From assembly GCF_002007115.1 (NCBI RefSeq), contig NZ_MVAD01000001.1:1860001-1924000 (forward strand): a stretch of DNA of 64,000 nt, in the 5' to 3' direction. Made by a program: the position numbers and the translations under genes. The notes below the pieces were generated by a model. That model saw only the letters and a list, made by a program, of their open reading frames with translations. It made no database searches and was not told the DNA's origin. This document shows, piece by piece, positions 8,319-15,763 of the stretch. Numbering within the stretch: position 1 is the first letter of the stretch; every line of letters begins with the position of its first letter. The DNA comes from Massilia sp. KIM. Its GTDB lineage: Bacteria > Pseudomonadota > Gammaproteobacteria > Burkholderiales > Burkholderiaceae_D.

Positions 8319-9394
8319 GCGGCCACCTCGTCCAGCTCGGGCGCGCGCAGCGCGCGCCGCGCGCCGGCTTCGAGTTCGAGATTGCTGACGATGCGGTCGG
8401 CCTCGTCGAACAGCGCAGCCGGCGTCGCGCCCGTGGCCTGCTTGATGCGCGCCAGCAGGGCCCAGGCTTCGTCCAGCGCCAGTGCGGCGCGGCGGCTGTG
8501 GCGCGCGCGGCGCATCTGCTCGCCGGCGGGAAGCGGGGTGTTGGGCGCGCTCAGCTCCAGCGCCGGCATGGTGCCGACCGACAGGCTGACCAGGTCGAGG
8601 CGGCGCAGCAGTTCCTGCAACTGGCGGAACTGGGCCTGCCCCTCGGGCGTGACCGCCATGCGCAGCGCGCACATTACGCAGGGCAGTTCCAGGAACAGGC
8701 GGCGCAGGGCGCGTGCGTCCTCGCGGGCCGCGCAGAACGCCTCCTGGGTTCCCGGTGCCAGTTCCGATACCGGTTCAGGCGCCAACGCGGCGGCTGGAAG
8801 CGCCGCCTGGGCTGCCAGGCGCGCCTCCAGCATGCGGGCGTAGTCGCGGCTGGCGCCCAGGTCGACCGGCACGCAGTCGTCCACGGTGACGCCGAAACGG
8901 GTGTACATCAGCTGGTTGATGCCGGCGCGGAAGGCGTTCCACTCCTCCAGCGTGGTGCAGGGCGGCAGGTCGAGGTTGCCCTGCGCCAGCTCGTGCTGCA
9001 GGGCCGCCTCCAGCACCTGGGCGAAGGCCTCGACGCCGACCGCGTCCTCGGCTTCGCTGGCCAGGTAGAGGTCGAAGCGCTGCTGGCTGGCGCGCGGGTC
9101 GGGATCGATCGCGAAACTCAGGCGCAGGCCGATCTCGGGGCTGGCCGCGAAGGGCGTCAGGTCGCAGCTGTAGGGCCCCGGATGCACGCCCCAGGCGCGC
9201 TCGCCGTCCAGCACCGCGATGCGGGCGCCTTCGCCCAGGCGGCGGGTGCGTCCGCCCCGGTCCACCAGCACGGCGGCGCAACCGGGCGGCACGGTGCAGT
9301 TGGCCGGCGCCGGCAGAGCGATCGCGCTGCGCCCCAGGCTGGAACAGGAGAATTCGACGGGCCGCAGCGGGCGCTTGAACAAGGATCCGAACAT
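8315..9394 (-). CDS. Uncharacterised SPFH-like protein
   Basis: The 359-residue protein is soluble with no signal peptide. Its first 200 residues follow the same plan as the SPFH-like region of the zinc-ribbon protein two genes downstream: a VPPGCAAVLVDRGG strand, a G-rich turn, a segment beginning LRLSFAID, and a GVTVDDCVPVDLG end. The C-terminal 130 residues are helical with a possible redox or metal Cys pair (ELPCVMCAL). It ends by overlapping the next start by 4 bp and begins 3 bp after the preceding stop, so it belongs tightly to this operon. Similarity to SPFH is inferred from pattern, not alignment. It may partner the larger SPFH protein. Confidence 0.6.
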   Translation of the reverse strand: MFGSLFKRPLRPVEFSCSSLGRSAIALPAPANCTVPPGCAAVLVDRGGRTRRLGEGARIAVLDGERAWGVHPGPYSCDLTPFAASPEIGLRLSFAIDPDPRASQQRFDLYLASEAEDAVGVEAFAQVLEAALQHELAQGNLDLPPCTTLEEWNAFRAGINQLMYTRFGVTVDDCVPVDLGASRDYARMLEARLAAQAALPAAALAPEPVSELAPGTQEAFCAAREDARALRRLFLELPCVMCALRMAVTPEGQAQFRQLQELLRRLDLVSLSVGTMPALELSAPNTPLPAGEQMRRARHSRRAALALDEAWALLARIKQATGATPAALFDEADRIVSNLELEAGARRALRAPELDEVAA

Positions 9395-9397
9395 CGT

Positions 9398-9943
9398 TTA
9401 CCTTCCCGGGACCGGCTCGACCTTGAAGACCGCCCCATGTCGCTGGAAATGCTCGGCCGGCGGCGCCGCGAAAGGCCATGCGCCCTCGCATTCGCCGTCG
9501 CCGTCGAGGCGGCCTTCCAGCACGACCGCCCCCTCGCCATCCGTGACCCGCAGCAGCGGGCGTGCCGCCAGCAGCGCGGGCGCGCGCGCTGCCTGGGCAT
9601 CGAGTTGCAGGATCACCTGGCCCTGGGTGAAATGCAGGCGCCACATGCCGTCGTCCGTCACCAGCACACTGAGCGCGGCGCCGCTGTCGGCGGCGCGCAG
9701 CAGGCCGCGGCTTTCGCGCCAGCCCTCCCCGGCCTCGGCGCGCGCCTGTTCGGCCAGGCGGCGCAGGCGCCTCAGGGTCAGCGGCGAGCCCTCCAGGGCG
9801 GCGCGTTCGCCGCCGGTCAGGGGCCGGCTGCCGTCGAGCGCGGCGCGCAGCACGGCGTCGTCCAGCACCAGCCGGTCGCCCTCCACGCGCCGGCCGGCCA
9901 GCAGTTGCGCCGCCAGCTTGCGATCCAGTTCCGTCATTCTCAT
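9398..9943 (-). CDS. Uncharacterised operon protein, 181 aa
   Basis: A soluble protein of 181 residues with no recognised family. The N-terminal third is helical and charged (LDRKLAAQLLAG, LTLRRLRRLAEQAR), and the C-terminal half looks like beta strands (MWRLHFTQGQVILQLD, LLRVTDGEGAVVLEG). The start ATG at 9943 overlaps the upstream stop as ATGA; a second in-frame ATG at 9937 is possible. The coupling to both neighbours suggests a stoichiometric partner in the same complex. Confidence 0.72.
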   Translation of the reverse strand: MRMTELDRKLAAQLLAGRRVEGDRLVLDDAVLRAALDGSRPLTGGERAALEGSPLTLRRLRRLAEQARAEAGEGWRESRGLLRAADSGAALSVLVTDDGMWRLHFTQGQVILQLDAQAARAPALLAARPLLRVTDGEGAVVLEGRLDGDGECEGAWPFAAPPAEHFQRHGAVFKVEPVPGR

Positions 9944-11250
9944 CGATCATCCTCCCTTGGCGTCGCCTCCCGCAGGCGCGCGATCGTGGCGTCGCGGCGC
10001 TTGCGCAGGGTCGGCAACGAGATGCCGTCCAGGCCCGCGAGCTGCTGCATGGTGGGCAGCTCGCCGGTGGCCGGGTCGAGCCACTCGGCCGGATACGTGT
10101 CGTCGAAGGGGCCCAGCAGTTTCAGATACACCGCCAGGCGCACCGGCAGCGTGTCGCCTTCCATCCGGCGCGCCGCCCAGCCAACGCCAGGTAGCGCGCC
10201 CGCCGCCGACTGCAGGTAGCTGGGGGGAAGAGAAACCTCGCTAGCCCGTGCGGCCAGGCGCGCACGCTCCGCTTCGTCCACGGCCTCGTCCTGCGGCGGT
10301 GTTTCACCATCGTCGCCGTCCTCGCCGTCGTCGCCGGCGTCCAGCGCGTCCTGGCGCGCTTCCAGGATCTGGTCCGGGCCGGGCGTGCCGCCCTGCTCCG
10401 ACTCGCCCAGCACGCGCCAGTAATCGTCCAGCCAGGCCTCGGCCGTGCCGAGGTCCTGGGCCCAGTCGCGGTCGGCGTTACTGGACAGCTGTTCATACTC
10501 GCCGATCTCGCGCAGCATGGCCGCGATCTTGTCCGGGCTGGTCTTGAGGCTGGCGAAGCGCTTGGAACGGGTGTGCAGCGGGCCCGGCGCGCCGCCGTGC
10601 TCTTCCAGGCTTTCGCTCCAGCGCAGCACCCATTCGGCGCGGCAGTCGGCGATCGAGCGCATTTGGCGCACCTCGATCGGCATCGCCTCGACCGGGCGCC
10701 CGAGAATGGCGCCGACCTGGCCGGCGTGCTCGCGCCAGCCGTCGAACAGGCGCGCGATCTCGTGGTAGGCGGTGTCCAGCATGCGATAAGCATACATGCG
10801 GTTCGGGCTGCACGGGCGTCCGCAAGCGACCTCGTAGTTGTTGCTGTCGACCTTGTCGCGCAGGACGGCGTACATGTCATTGCATTTCTTGCGCAGCAAG
10901 GCGTCGCCGCCGGGCTGCTCCCAGAAGCGCCCCAGGCGCGCATGCTCGCCGGCGAGCGCCGCGCACAGCGCGTCCCAGTCGGCCGGCCTGGCCTGGAGTT
11001 CATAGACCAGGGCCAGCGCCAGCTCGGCCACGGTGTCGCCATAGCTGTTGCCGCTCGCCTCGCCCCGGCCGCCGCAGGCGCGCAGGGCGCGCGCCACGGC
11101 GTCGACGTAGAGGGCGAGCGCGGCGTCCCGGTCCGGCTCCAGCAGCAGGGCTGGGTCGACGCGGGCGAACGCCTGCAGGGAACAGTGTCCCAGCAGTTTG
11201 CGGACCTGCTCCCAACCATGCTCCTGATACCGGGTCCCCGGCAAACGCAT
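9940..11250 (-). CDS. Uncharacterised acidic protein with possible C-terminal HTH
   Basis: The 436-residue protein has a helical N-terminal domain (about 1-310) with several conserved-looking Cys and Asn residues (YEVACGRPCSPNRMYAY) and no signal peptide. A strongly acidic linker (about 315-345, Asp/Glu/Gly-rich) leads to a short C-terminal part. That part reads like a sigma-70 region-4 or similar helix-turn-helix (MQQLAGLDGISLPTLRKRR). The HTH reading is weak. ATG 11250 is chosen because longer in-frame extensions run into the preceding gene; the gap to that gene is 88 bp and is relatively AT-rich, so it may hold an internal promoter. It could be the regulator or an adaptor of the cluster. 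Confidence 0.65.
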   Translation of the reverse strand: MRLPGTRYQEHGWEQVRKLLGHCSLQAFARVDPALLLEPDRDAALALYVDAVARALRACGGRGEASGNSYGDTVAELALALVYELQARPADWDALCAALAGEHARLGRFWEQPGGDALLRKKCNDMYAVLRDKVDSNNYEVACGRPCSPNRMYAYRMLDTAYHEIARLFDGWREHAGQVGAILGRPVEAMPIEVRQMRSIADCRAEWVLRWSESLEEHGGAPGPLHTRSKRFASLKTSPDKIAAMLREIGEYEQLSSNADRDWAQDLGTAEAWLDDYWRVLGESEQGGTPGPDQILEARQDALDAGDDGEDGDDGETPPQDEAVDEAERARLAARASEVSLPPSYLQSAAGALPGVGWAARRMEGDTLPVRLAVYLKLLGPFDDTYPAEWLDPATGELPTMQQLAGLDGISLPTLRKRRDATIARLREATPREDDR

Positions 11251-11338
11251 ACCTACCTCGTCCTCGATGGCCTCCGCATATGGCGGATTGAAACAAATAA
11301 TGCCATACAAACACAAATTCGAGGCGCTCAGGAAGCGG

Positions 11339-14300
11339 CTATTTCCCCTTCTGTTCCCCGGACTGTTGTTCCATGTGCTGCAGCAGCGCGGCCACCAGCG
11401 GGGCCGCGTGCGCACCGCCGGTCGCCGCCGAATGGCTGACGAAGCTAGCGAAGGCCAGGCGCCGGGTCTGGCCGGGCAGGCTGCCGGGCTCCAGCCAGCC
11501 CATGAACCAGACCGTGGCCAGGCCGTCCGCGCCGGTGGGCGCGGTGCCGGTCTTGCCGAACAGGCCGGGGCGCAGCCGATCGAAGGCGGGGGCGCGGAAC
11601 ACCCCGGCGGCGGTGCCACGCTCGATCACGCCCTTCATGCCGGCCCGCACCCGGTCCAGGCGCACCCCGAGCGCTTCCCCGCGCCCTTCCCTAGCGGCGC
11701 GTCCGTCGAGTTCCAGCAGAAGGCGGGGCGCGACCGCGCGGCCCTGTCCGACCGCGCCCGCCACCATGGCCATCTGCAGGGGCGTGGCCTGCATGCGCAG
11801 GCCGATCGCCATCTGGCGCAGCTCGTGGCGGGTGAGCACGGGGTCGAGCTGGGAGGCGCTGGCCTGGAGCGCATCCCACTCGGCCCAGCGGTAGTCGGCG
11901 GGCAGCAGCCCACCGTCCAGGCGCAGCGCGCTGCCGAAGCCGAGCCGTCTTGCCATTGCGTCAACGGGACGCAGACTGGCGAAGGCGCCCGCTTCCAGTT
12001 CGCGCGCGCCGGGCACGCCGCCTTCCGGCTGGCCCAGCAGGGTGCGGTCGCTCAGCTCCGCGCTCCAGGCGAACCAGGTGTTGACGCTGTAGGCGAGCGC
12101 CTGGCCGAGCCCCAGCCGGCCGGCGTCGGCGCGGCTGGCGGCTTGCTGCTCGCGGAAATTCGTGACATGGGCGCCGGCGCCGCCCTCGGGATAGCGCGCG
12201 CTGGCGCTGCGGAAGGCATAGCCGCCCGTTTGCGCCAGTCGGTCGATCTCGGCCAGCGGCATGCCGGACAGCAGCGCGTCCAAGCGCGGATCGCGCCGCG
12301 CCGCCGCCTCCAGGCCGAGCGCGGTCACCACCTTGAAGGTCGAGCCGGGGGCGCGCCAGGCGCCGCCGTCATGCTGGAAAGCCGGGATGCGCAGCGGGCT
12401 GCGGGCCGGGTCGGCGCGGTCGAAGTCGCGCAGCTCCGGCCAGCGCGCCGGATCGGCTTCGCCCTGGGCGCTGGAGGCGGCCGCCAGGATGTCGCCCTGC
12501 TCGGCATCCAGCAGCACCAGGCCGGCCTGGCGCCCTGCCGGAGGCGCGCGCCCGCCGGCGCAGGCGCGGCCGTCCCACCTGCCCTCGCGCAGGCCGATGC
12601 AGTCCAGCACCGCCTGGGCCTGGCCTTGCAGCGCCAGGTCCAGGCTCAGGCGCGCCTCGTGCGCCGAGCCGCCCAGGCGCGCCAGCATGCCGGCGACGCT
12701 GCCGGCGTGGGCCCGATGCACGCCCAGCAGCGGCCCCAGGCCGGCCTCCAGCGCGGCGGACGCCGGCTGGCCGTCGCCCCACAGCGGCTTGCCTTCCCGG
12801 TCGAGCAGGCGTACCGGGGCGCGGCCGGGCGCGGCGCCGCCAGCGGCGGCCGGCACCGGATACCAGGCGAGGCGCCCTCCGTCCAGGCGCAGGTGGCGGT
12901 AGGCCGCATCGCTGCCGCCGGACAGCGCGGCCAGGTCGAGCGGCGCCACCTCCAGCCCGATCCGGGCGGCGCCCGGCTCGGGCGTGAGGATCAGGTGCTG
13001 GACCGCGCCGGCGTCAGGGCAGGCGCGCCCTTCGCAGGCGCCGGCGATGCTGGCGCGCGCTCCCTCGACCGCCAGCACGCGGCCGGCCAGCAGCAGCTCG
13101 ACCGGCGCGCCGCCGGCCGGGGCGCTCAGGCGCACGCGCTGGCCGCCACGCCCGGCGTCCCAGTCGGCGACCCGGTTCCAGGGCGCCCAGCCTTCCGGCA
13201 GGCGCGCGAACAGGCGCATCGCCGCCACCGGCAAGCCTTCCGCGACCCCGGCCGGCGCGCCGGACAGCAGCGCCTGGAAGGGTATCGGGTTGGACGGACG
13301 CAGGCGCCAGGCCAGCAAGCGCCGTTCGCTATTGAAGATACGTACCTGTTCGCGCAGGTAGGCGCCGTCGGCGCGGTAATACAGGCGTTCGAGCAGGCGG
13401 CGGTCGCCCTGGTCCAGGTGCAGGTGCTCCCAGCCCGGCAGCGGCGCACGGGCGCCGGGGTCGGCCGCATGCCAGGCGACCAGGTCGCGCGGGGCCAGCT
13501 CGGCCAGGCCGTCGCGGTTCAGGCGCAGCAGCCCGCGTGCGCGCAACTGCTCGAACAGGGCCTGGTCTTCCATGCCCGGCGCGGGCGTGGCGGGCACCCG
13601 GTAGCTGCCGGGCGCGAGGCGCAGCGCCACCGGTTCGGCGCCCGGCGCGAAGGCCTGCAGCAGCGCCGGCGCCAGGCTGGCGGGATCGGGAAGGTAGCGC
13701 TGGACCAGCAGCTCGCCCGCCTCGGGGCAGGCGCGGCTGGGACGGCGCAGGAAGCGCAGCGCCTCGCCCTGCCACGCCAGCCAGCCGCTGCGGCCCAGCG
13801 GGGCCGCGCCCTCGGCGGCGCGCACCACCCGTCCGCCGGTGGCGTCGCTGACCCAGGCGGTCCCCGCGCTCCCTTTCCACGCGATCGAGAGTCCCGGGTC
13901 GGCGCCCGCCGCCGCCTTGCCGCTCAGGGTCACGCGCGGCATGGACGATCCGGGCGCGCCCAGAAGCACGGTGCGCGGCGCGCTGCCGCTTGCGCGGGCC
14001 AGCGCGGCCGCCTCCTCCAGCGGGAAGCCGATGCGCAGCGGCAGCAGGGTCGGCTGCTTCGGATCGAGGACCTGGCTGCACAGGTCGACGCGCACCGCCG
14101 GCTCGGCCTTCGCGCCGGCGGCGATCAGGAGCGCGGTGTCGCCGAACTGGCGCAGGCCGACGCCGCCCCCGACCGGCACCTCGATGTGCATGCCGCCCAG
14201 CCAGGGCTGGAGGGCGGACAGGGCCGGCGTGTGCGAGGCGTCGGCGGCCAGCGCCAGGCGGCGCGCGTGCAGGCTCAGTGCCAGCGCGCCGAGCCCGATG

Positions 14301-14479
14301 AGCGCGGCCAGGGCGAGCGCCGCCCAGGGCAGGCGCAGGCGCAGCGCGGCGCCCTGCCCGACTTGCCGCGCAAGCCGCGGCGCAGCCAGCCGGGTTCCGG
14401 CGCGCAGATTGCGCGCGCGGCGCCGGGCGGTGCGTCGCGCGGCGAGCTGGTCGAGCATGGAGATGAGGATGCCTGTCAT
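11339..14479 (-). CDS. Membrane-anchored penicillin-binding transpeptidase with large unknown ectodomain
   Basis: The 1046-residue protein has a basic cytoplasmic tail, one transmembrane helix (about 50-70) and a long periplasmic part. Residues about 640-1035 form a transpeptidase domain with all three motifs: Ser713-x-x-Lys716 (GSTFK), Ser798-Val-Asn800 (YSVNTWF) and Lys976-Thr-Gly (GKTGTAP). It should cross-link peptidoglycan and bind beta-lactams. The roughly 550 residues between helix and transpeptidase do not resemble the usual PBP2/FtsI pedestal or a glycosyltransferase domain. It is the first gene of the minus-strand cluster ending in the kinase. ATG 14479 is used; ATG 14458 is possible. 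Its link to the cytoplasmic downstream genes is by co-direction and proximity only. Confidence 0.85.
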   Translation of the reverse strand: MTGILISMLDQLAARRTARRRARNLRAGTRLAAPRLARQVGQGAALRLRLPWAALALAALIGLGALALSLHARRLALAADASHTPALSALQPWLGGMHIEVPVGGGVGLRQFGDTALLIAAGAKAEPAVRVDLCSQVLDPKQPTLLPLRIGFPLEEAAALARASGSAPRTVLLGAPGSSMPRVTLSGKAAAGADPGLSIAWKGSAGTAWVSDATGGRVVRAAEGAAPLGRSGWLAWQGEALRFLRRPSRACPEAGELLVQRYLPDPASLAPALLQAFAPGAEPVALRLAPGSYRVPATPAPGMEDQALFEQLRARGLLRLNRDGLAELAPRDLVAWHAADPGARAPLPGWEHLHLDQGDRRLLERLYYRADGAYLREQVRIFNSERRLLAWRLRPSNPIPFQALLSGAPAGVAEGLPVAAMRLFARLPEGWAPWNRVADWDAGRGGQRVRLSAPAGGAPVELLLAGRVLAVEGARASIAGACEGRACPDAGAVQHLILTPEPGAARIGLEVAPLDLAALSGGSDAAYRHLRLDGGRLAWYPVPAAAGGAAPGRAPVRLLDREGKPLWGDGQPASAALEAGLGPLLGVHRAHAGSVAGMLARLGGSAHEARLSLDLALQGQAQAVLDCIGLREGRWDGRACAGGRAPPAGRQAGLVLLDAEQGDILAAASSAQGEADPARWPELRDFDRADPARSPLRIPAFQHDGGAWRAPGSTFKVVTALGLEAAARRDPRLDALLSGMPLAEIDRLAQTGGYAFRSASARYPEGGAGAHVTNFREQQAASRADAGRLGLGQALAYSVNTWFAWSAELSDRTLLGQPEGGVPGARELEAGAFASLRPVDAMARRLGFGSALRLDGGLLPADYRWAEWDALQASASQLDPVLTRHELRQMAIGLRMQATPLQMAMVAGAVGQGRAVAPRLLLELDGRAAREGRGEALGVRLDRVRAGMKGVIERGTAAGVFRAPAFDRLRPGLFGKTGTAPTGADGLATVWFMGWLEPGSLPGQTRRLAFASFVSHSAATGGAHAAPLVAALLQHMEQQSGEQKGK

Positions 14480-14674
14480 GCGCCTGTCCGGTAAGGGCGG
14501 CCCGGGCGGCCGCTCATGCGGACTTAGCGGAGGGCGGGCGAAAACACGCGTTCGCGCGGGCTTTTCGACAGGTCATTCCGTGTTTTTCGCGTCTCGTCGC
14601 AATCCGATGGAGCTTGCCGCGCGGCTCGCCTACAGTACACACATCGACAACCCGCCAACGCAAGGAGCCACATC

Positions 14675-14905
14675 ATGAACATCCTCAAGAACATGGAAGC
14701 CGTCTTCCTCACCGCCGCCGTGCTCGCCGTCTCGGTCAGCCAGTTCGGCGGCCCGATCTCCGAAGCGCATGCCCGCAGCTACACCCCGGACGCTGCCGCC
14801 ATCGCCACCTCGGGCAAGGTCGCCGTGGTGAACGTCACCGCCAAGCGCCTGAGCGCCGAAGAAAAGGCCGAGCTGCTGGCCGACGCCGCCGGGAGCCGCG
14901 GATGA
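14675..14905 (+). CDS. Small exported protein, unknown
   Basis: A 76-residue protein with a clear ribosome binding site (AAGGAG 7 nt before the ATG). The N-terminus looks like a signal peptide (hydrophobic run VFLTAAVLAVSVSQF, then SEAHARS as a likely cleavage region). The mature part is about 40 residues and ends in a charged helix (KRLSAEEKAELLADAAG). It is divergent from the penicillin-binding protein gene. No family is recognised. Confidence 0.65.
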   Translation: MNILKNMEAVFLTAAVLAVSVSQFGGPISEAHARSYTPDAAAIATSGKVAVVNVTAKRLSAEEKAELLADAAGSRG

Positions 14906-15088
14906 TGGCCCAGGGTCGCCGCGACCGCCTCGTGCGGCAAGCGGCGGCCCCTCAGCGCGTGTCCTTCCCCGCTGCCCCGCGCCAGCCCTGCTGAACTGTT
15001 TCAGTTGTAAGCATCTGCTTCAAAGCCCCCCGATCCACATCCCTCGGCGATATAGTGAGTCATCCGCTTTTGGATCTGGAGACCGAAC

Positions 15089-15688
15089 ATGAAAGCCACC
15101 CTCGCCCTTGCCGCCCTGATCGCCGCCGGCGCCGCCTTCGCCCCGCTGCCGTCGATGGCGCAAGCCCGTGTCGACGTCTACATCGGTTCGCCCCCGCCGG
15201 CGCCGATCTACGAACGCATCCCCGGCCCGCGCCACGGCTATGTCTGGGCGCCGGGCTACTGGGAATGGCGCGGCCATCGCCATGACTGGGTGCCGGGCCG
15301 CTACCTCGCCGCCCGCCCGGGTTACGTCTACGCCCCGCCGGCCTGGCGCCGTGGCCAAGGCGGCTGGTACATGGAGCCGGCGCGCTGGAACCGCCATGAC
15401 CGCGACCGCGACGGCATTCCGGACCGCTACGAGCGCCACGGCTACGCCTCGCCCTACGCCGGCTCGGGCTACGAGCGCTGGGATCGTCCGCGCTACGACC
15501 GCGACCGCGACGGCATCCCCGATCGCTACGAGCGCCGTCACCGCGACACCGACCGCGACGGCGTGCCGAACCGCTATGACCGCGACCTCGACAACGACGG
15601 CGTGCGCAACGAATACGACCGCGACCGCGACGGCGACCGCGTGCCCAACCGCTACGACCAGCGTCCGAACAATCCCTACCGCTACTGA
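15089..15688 (+). CDS. Exported YXWxPGxW-type protein with Asp-rich repeats
   Basis: The 199-residue protein has a signal peptide ending SMAQA. The first mature part has the aromatic WAPGYWEWRG/WVPGRYLAARPGY repeats found in many betaproteobacterial YXWGXW-type proteins. The C-terminal half contains at least four copies of DRDGIPDRYER / DRDGVPNRYDRD / DNDGVRNEYDRD, which resemble thrombospondin type 3-like calcium-binding loops (DxDxDG). It is probably periplasmic or surface-exposed and may bind divalent cations; the function is unknown. GGAG lies 7 nt before the ATG. A perfect hairpin follows the stop. Confidence 0.8.
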   Translation: MKATLALAALIAAGAAFAPLPSMAQARVDVYIGSPPPAPIYERIPGPRHGYVWAPGYWEWRGHRHDWVPGRYLAARPGYVYAPPAWRRGQGGWYMEPARWNRHDRDRDGIPDRYERHGYASPYAGSGYERWDRPRYDRDRDGIPDRYERRHRDTDRDGVPNRYDRDLDNDGVRNEYDRDRDGDRVPNRYDQRPNNPYRY

Positions 15689-15709
15689 TCGTCGCGGCGC
15701 ATGAAACGA

Positions 15710-15741
15710 CACAGGCCGCCCGGGCAACCGGGCGGCCTGTG
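15710..15741. terminator. Perfect 14-bp hairpin with GCAA tetraloop between convergent genes
   Basis: CACAGGCCGCCCGG (15710-15723), loop GCAA, and its exact complement (15728-15741) lie between two convergent genes. There is no T-run on either side, so it may be a processing/stability hairpin or a rho-assisted bidirectional terminator rather than a classic one. Confidence 0.55.
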
Positions 15742-15763
15742 CGTCTTCAGGAGACGGTGCGGC

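Noticed and set aside
11267..14494. A 1075-codon plus-strand ORF over the penicillin-binding protein gene
   Set aside because: The minus strand has SxxK, SxN and KTG motifs in order; the plus-strand product is low-complexity and has no motif.
14614..14994. An overlapping 126-codon frame over the small exported protein
   Set aside because: Arg-rich shadow; the 76-codon frame has the ribosome binding site and signal peptide.
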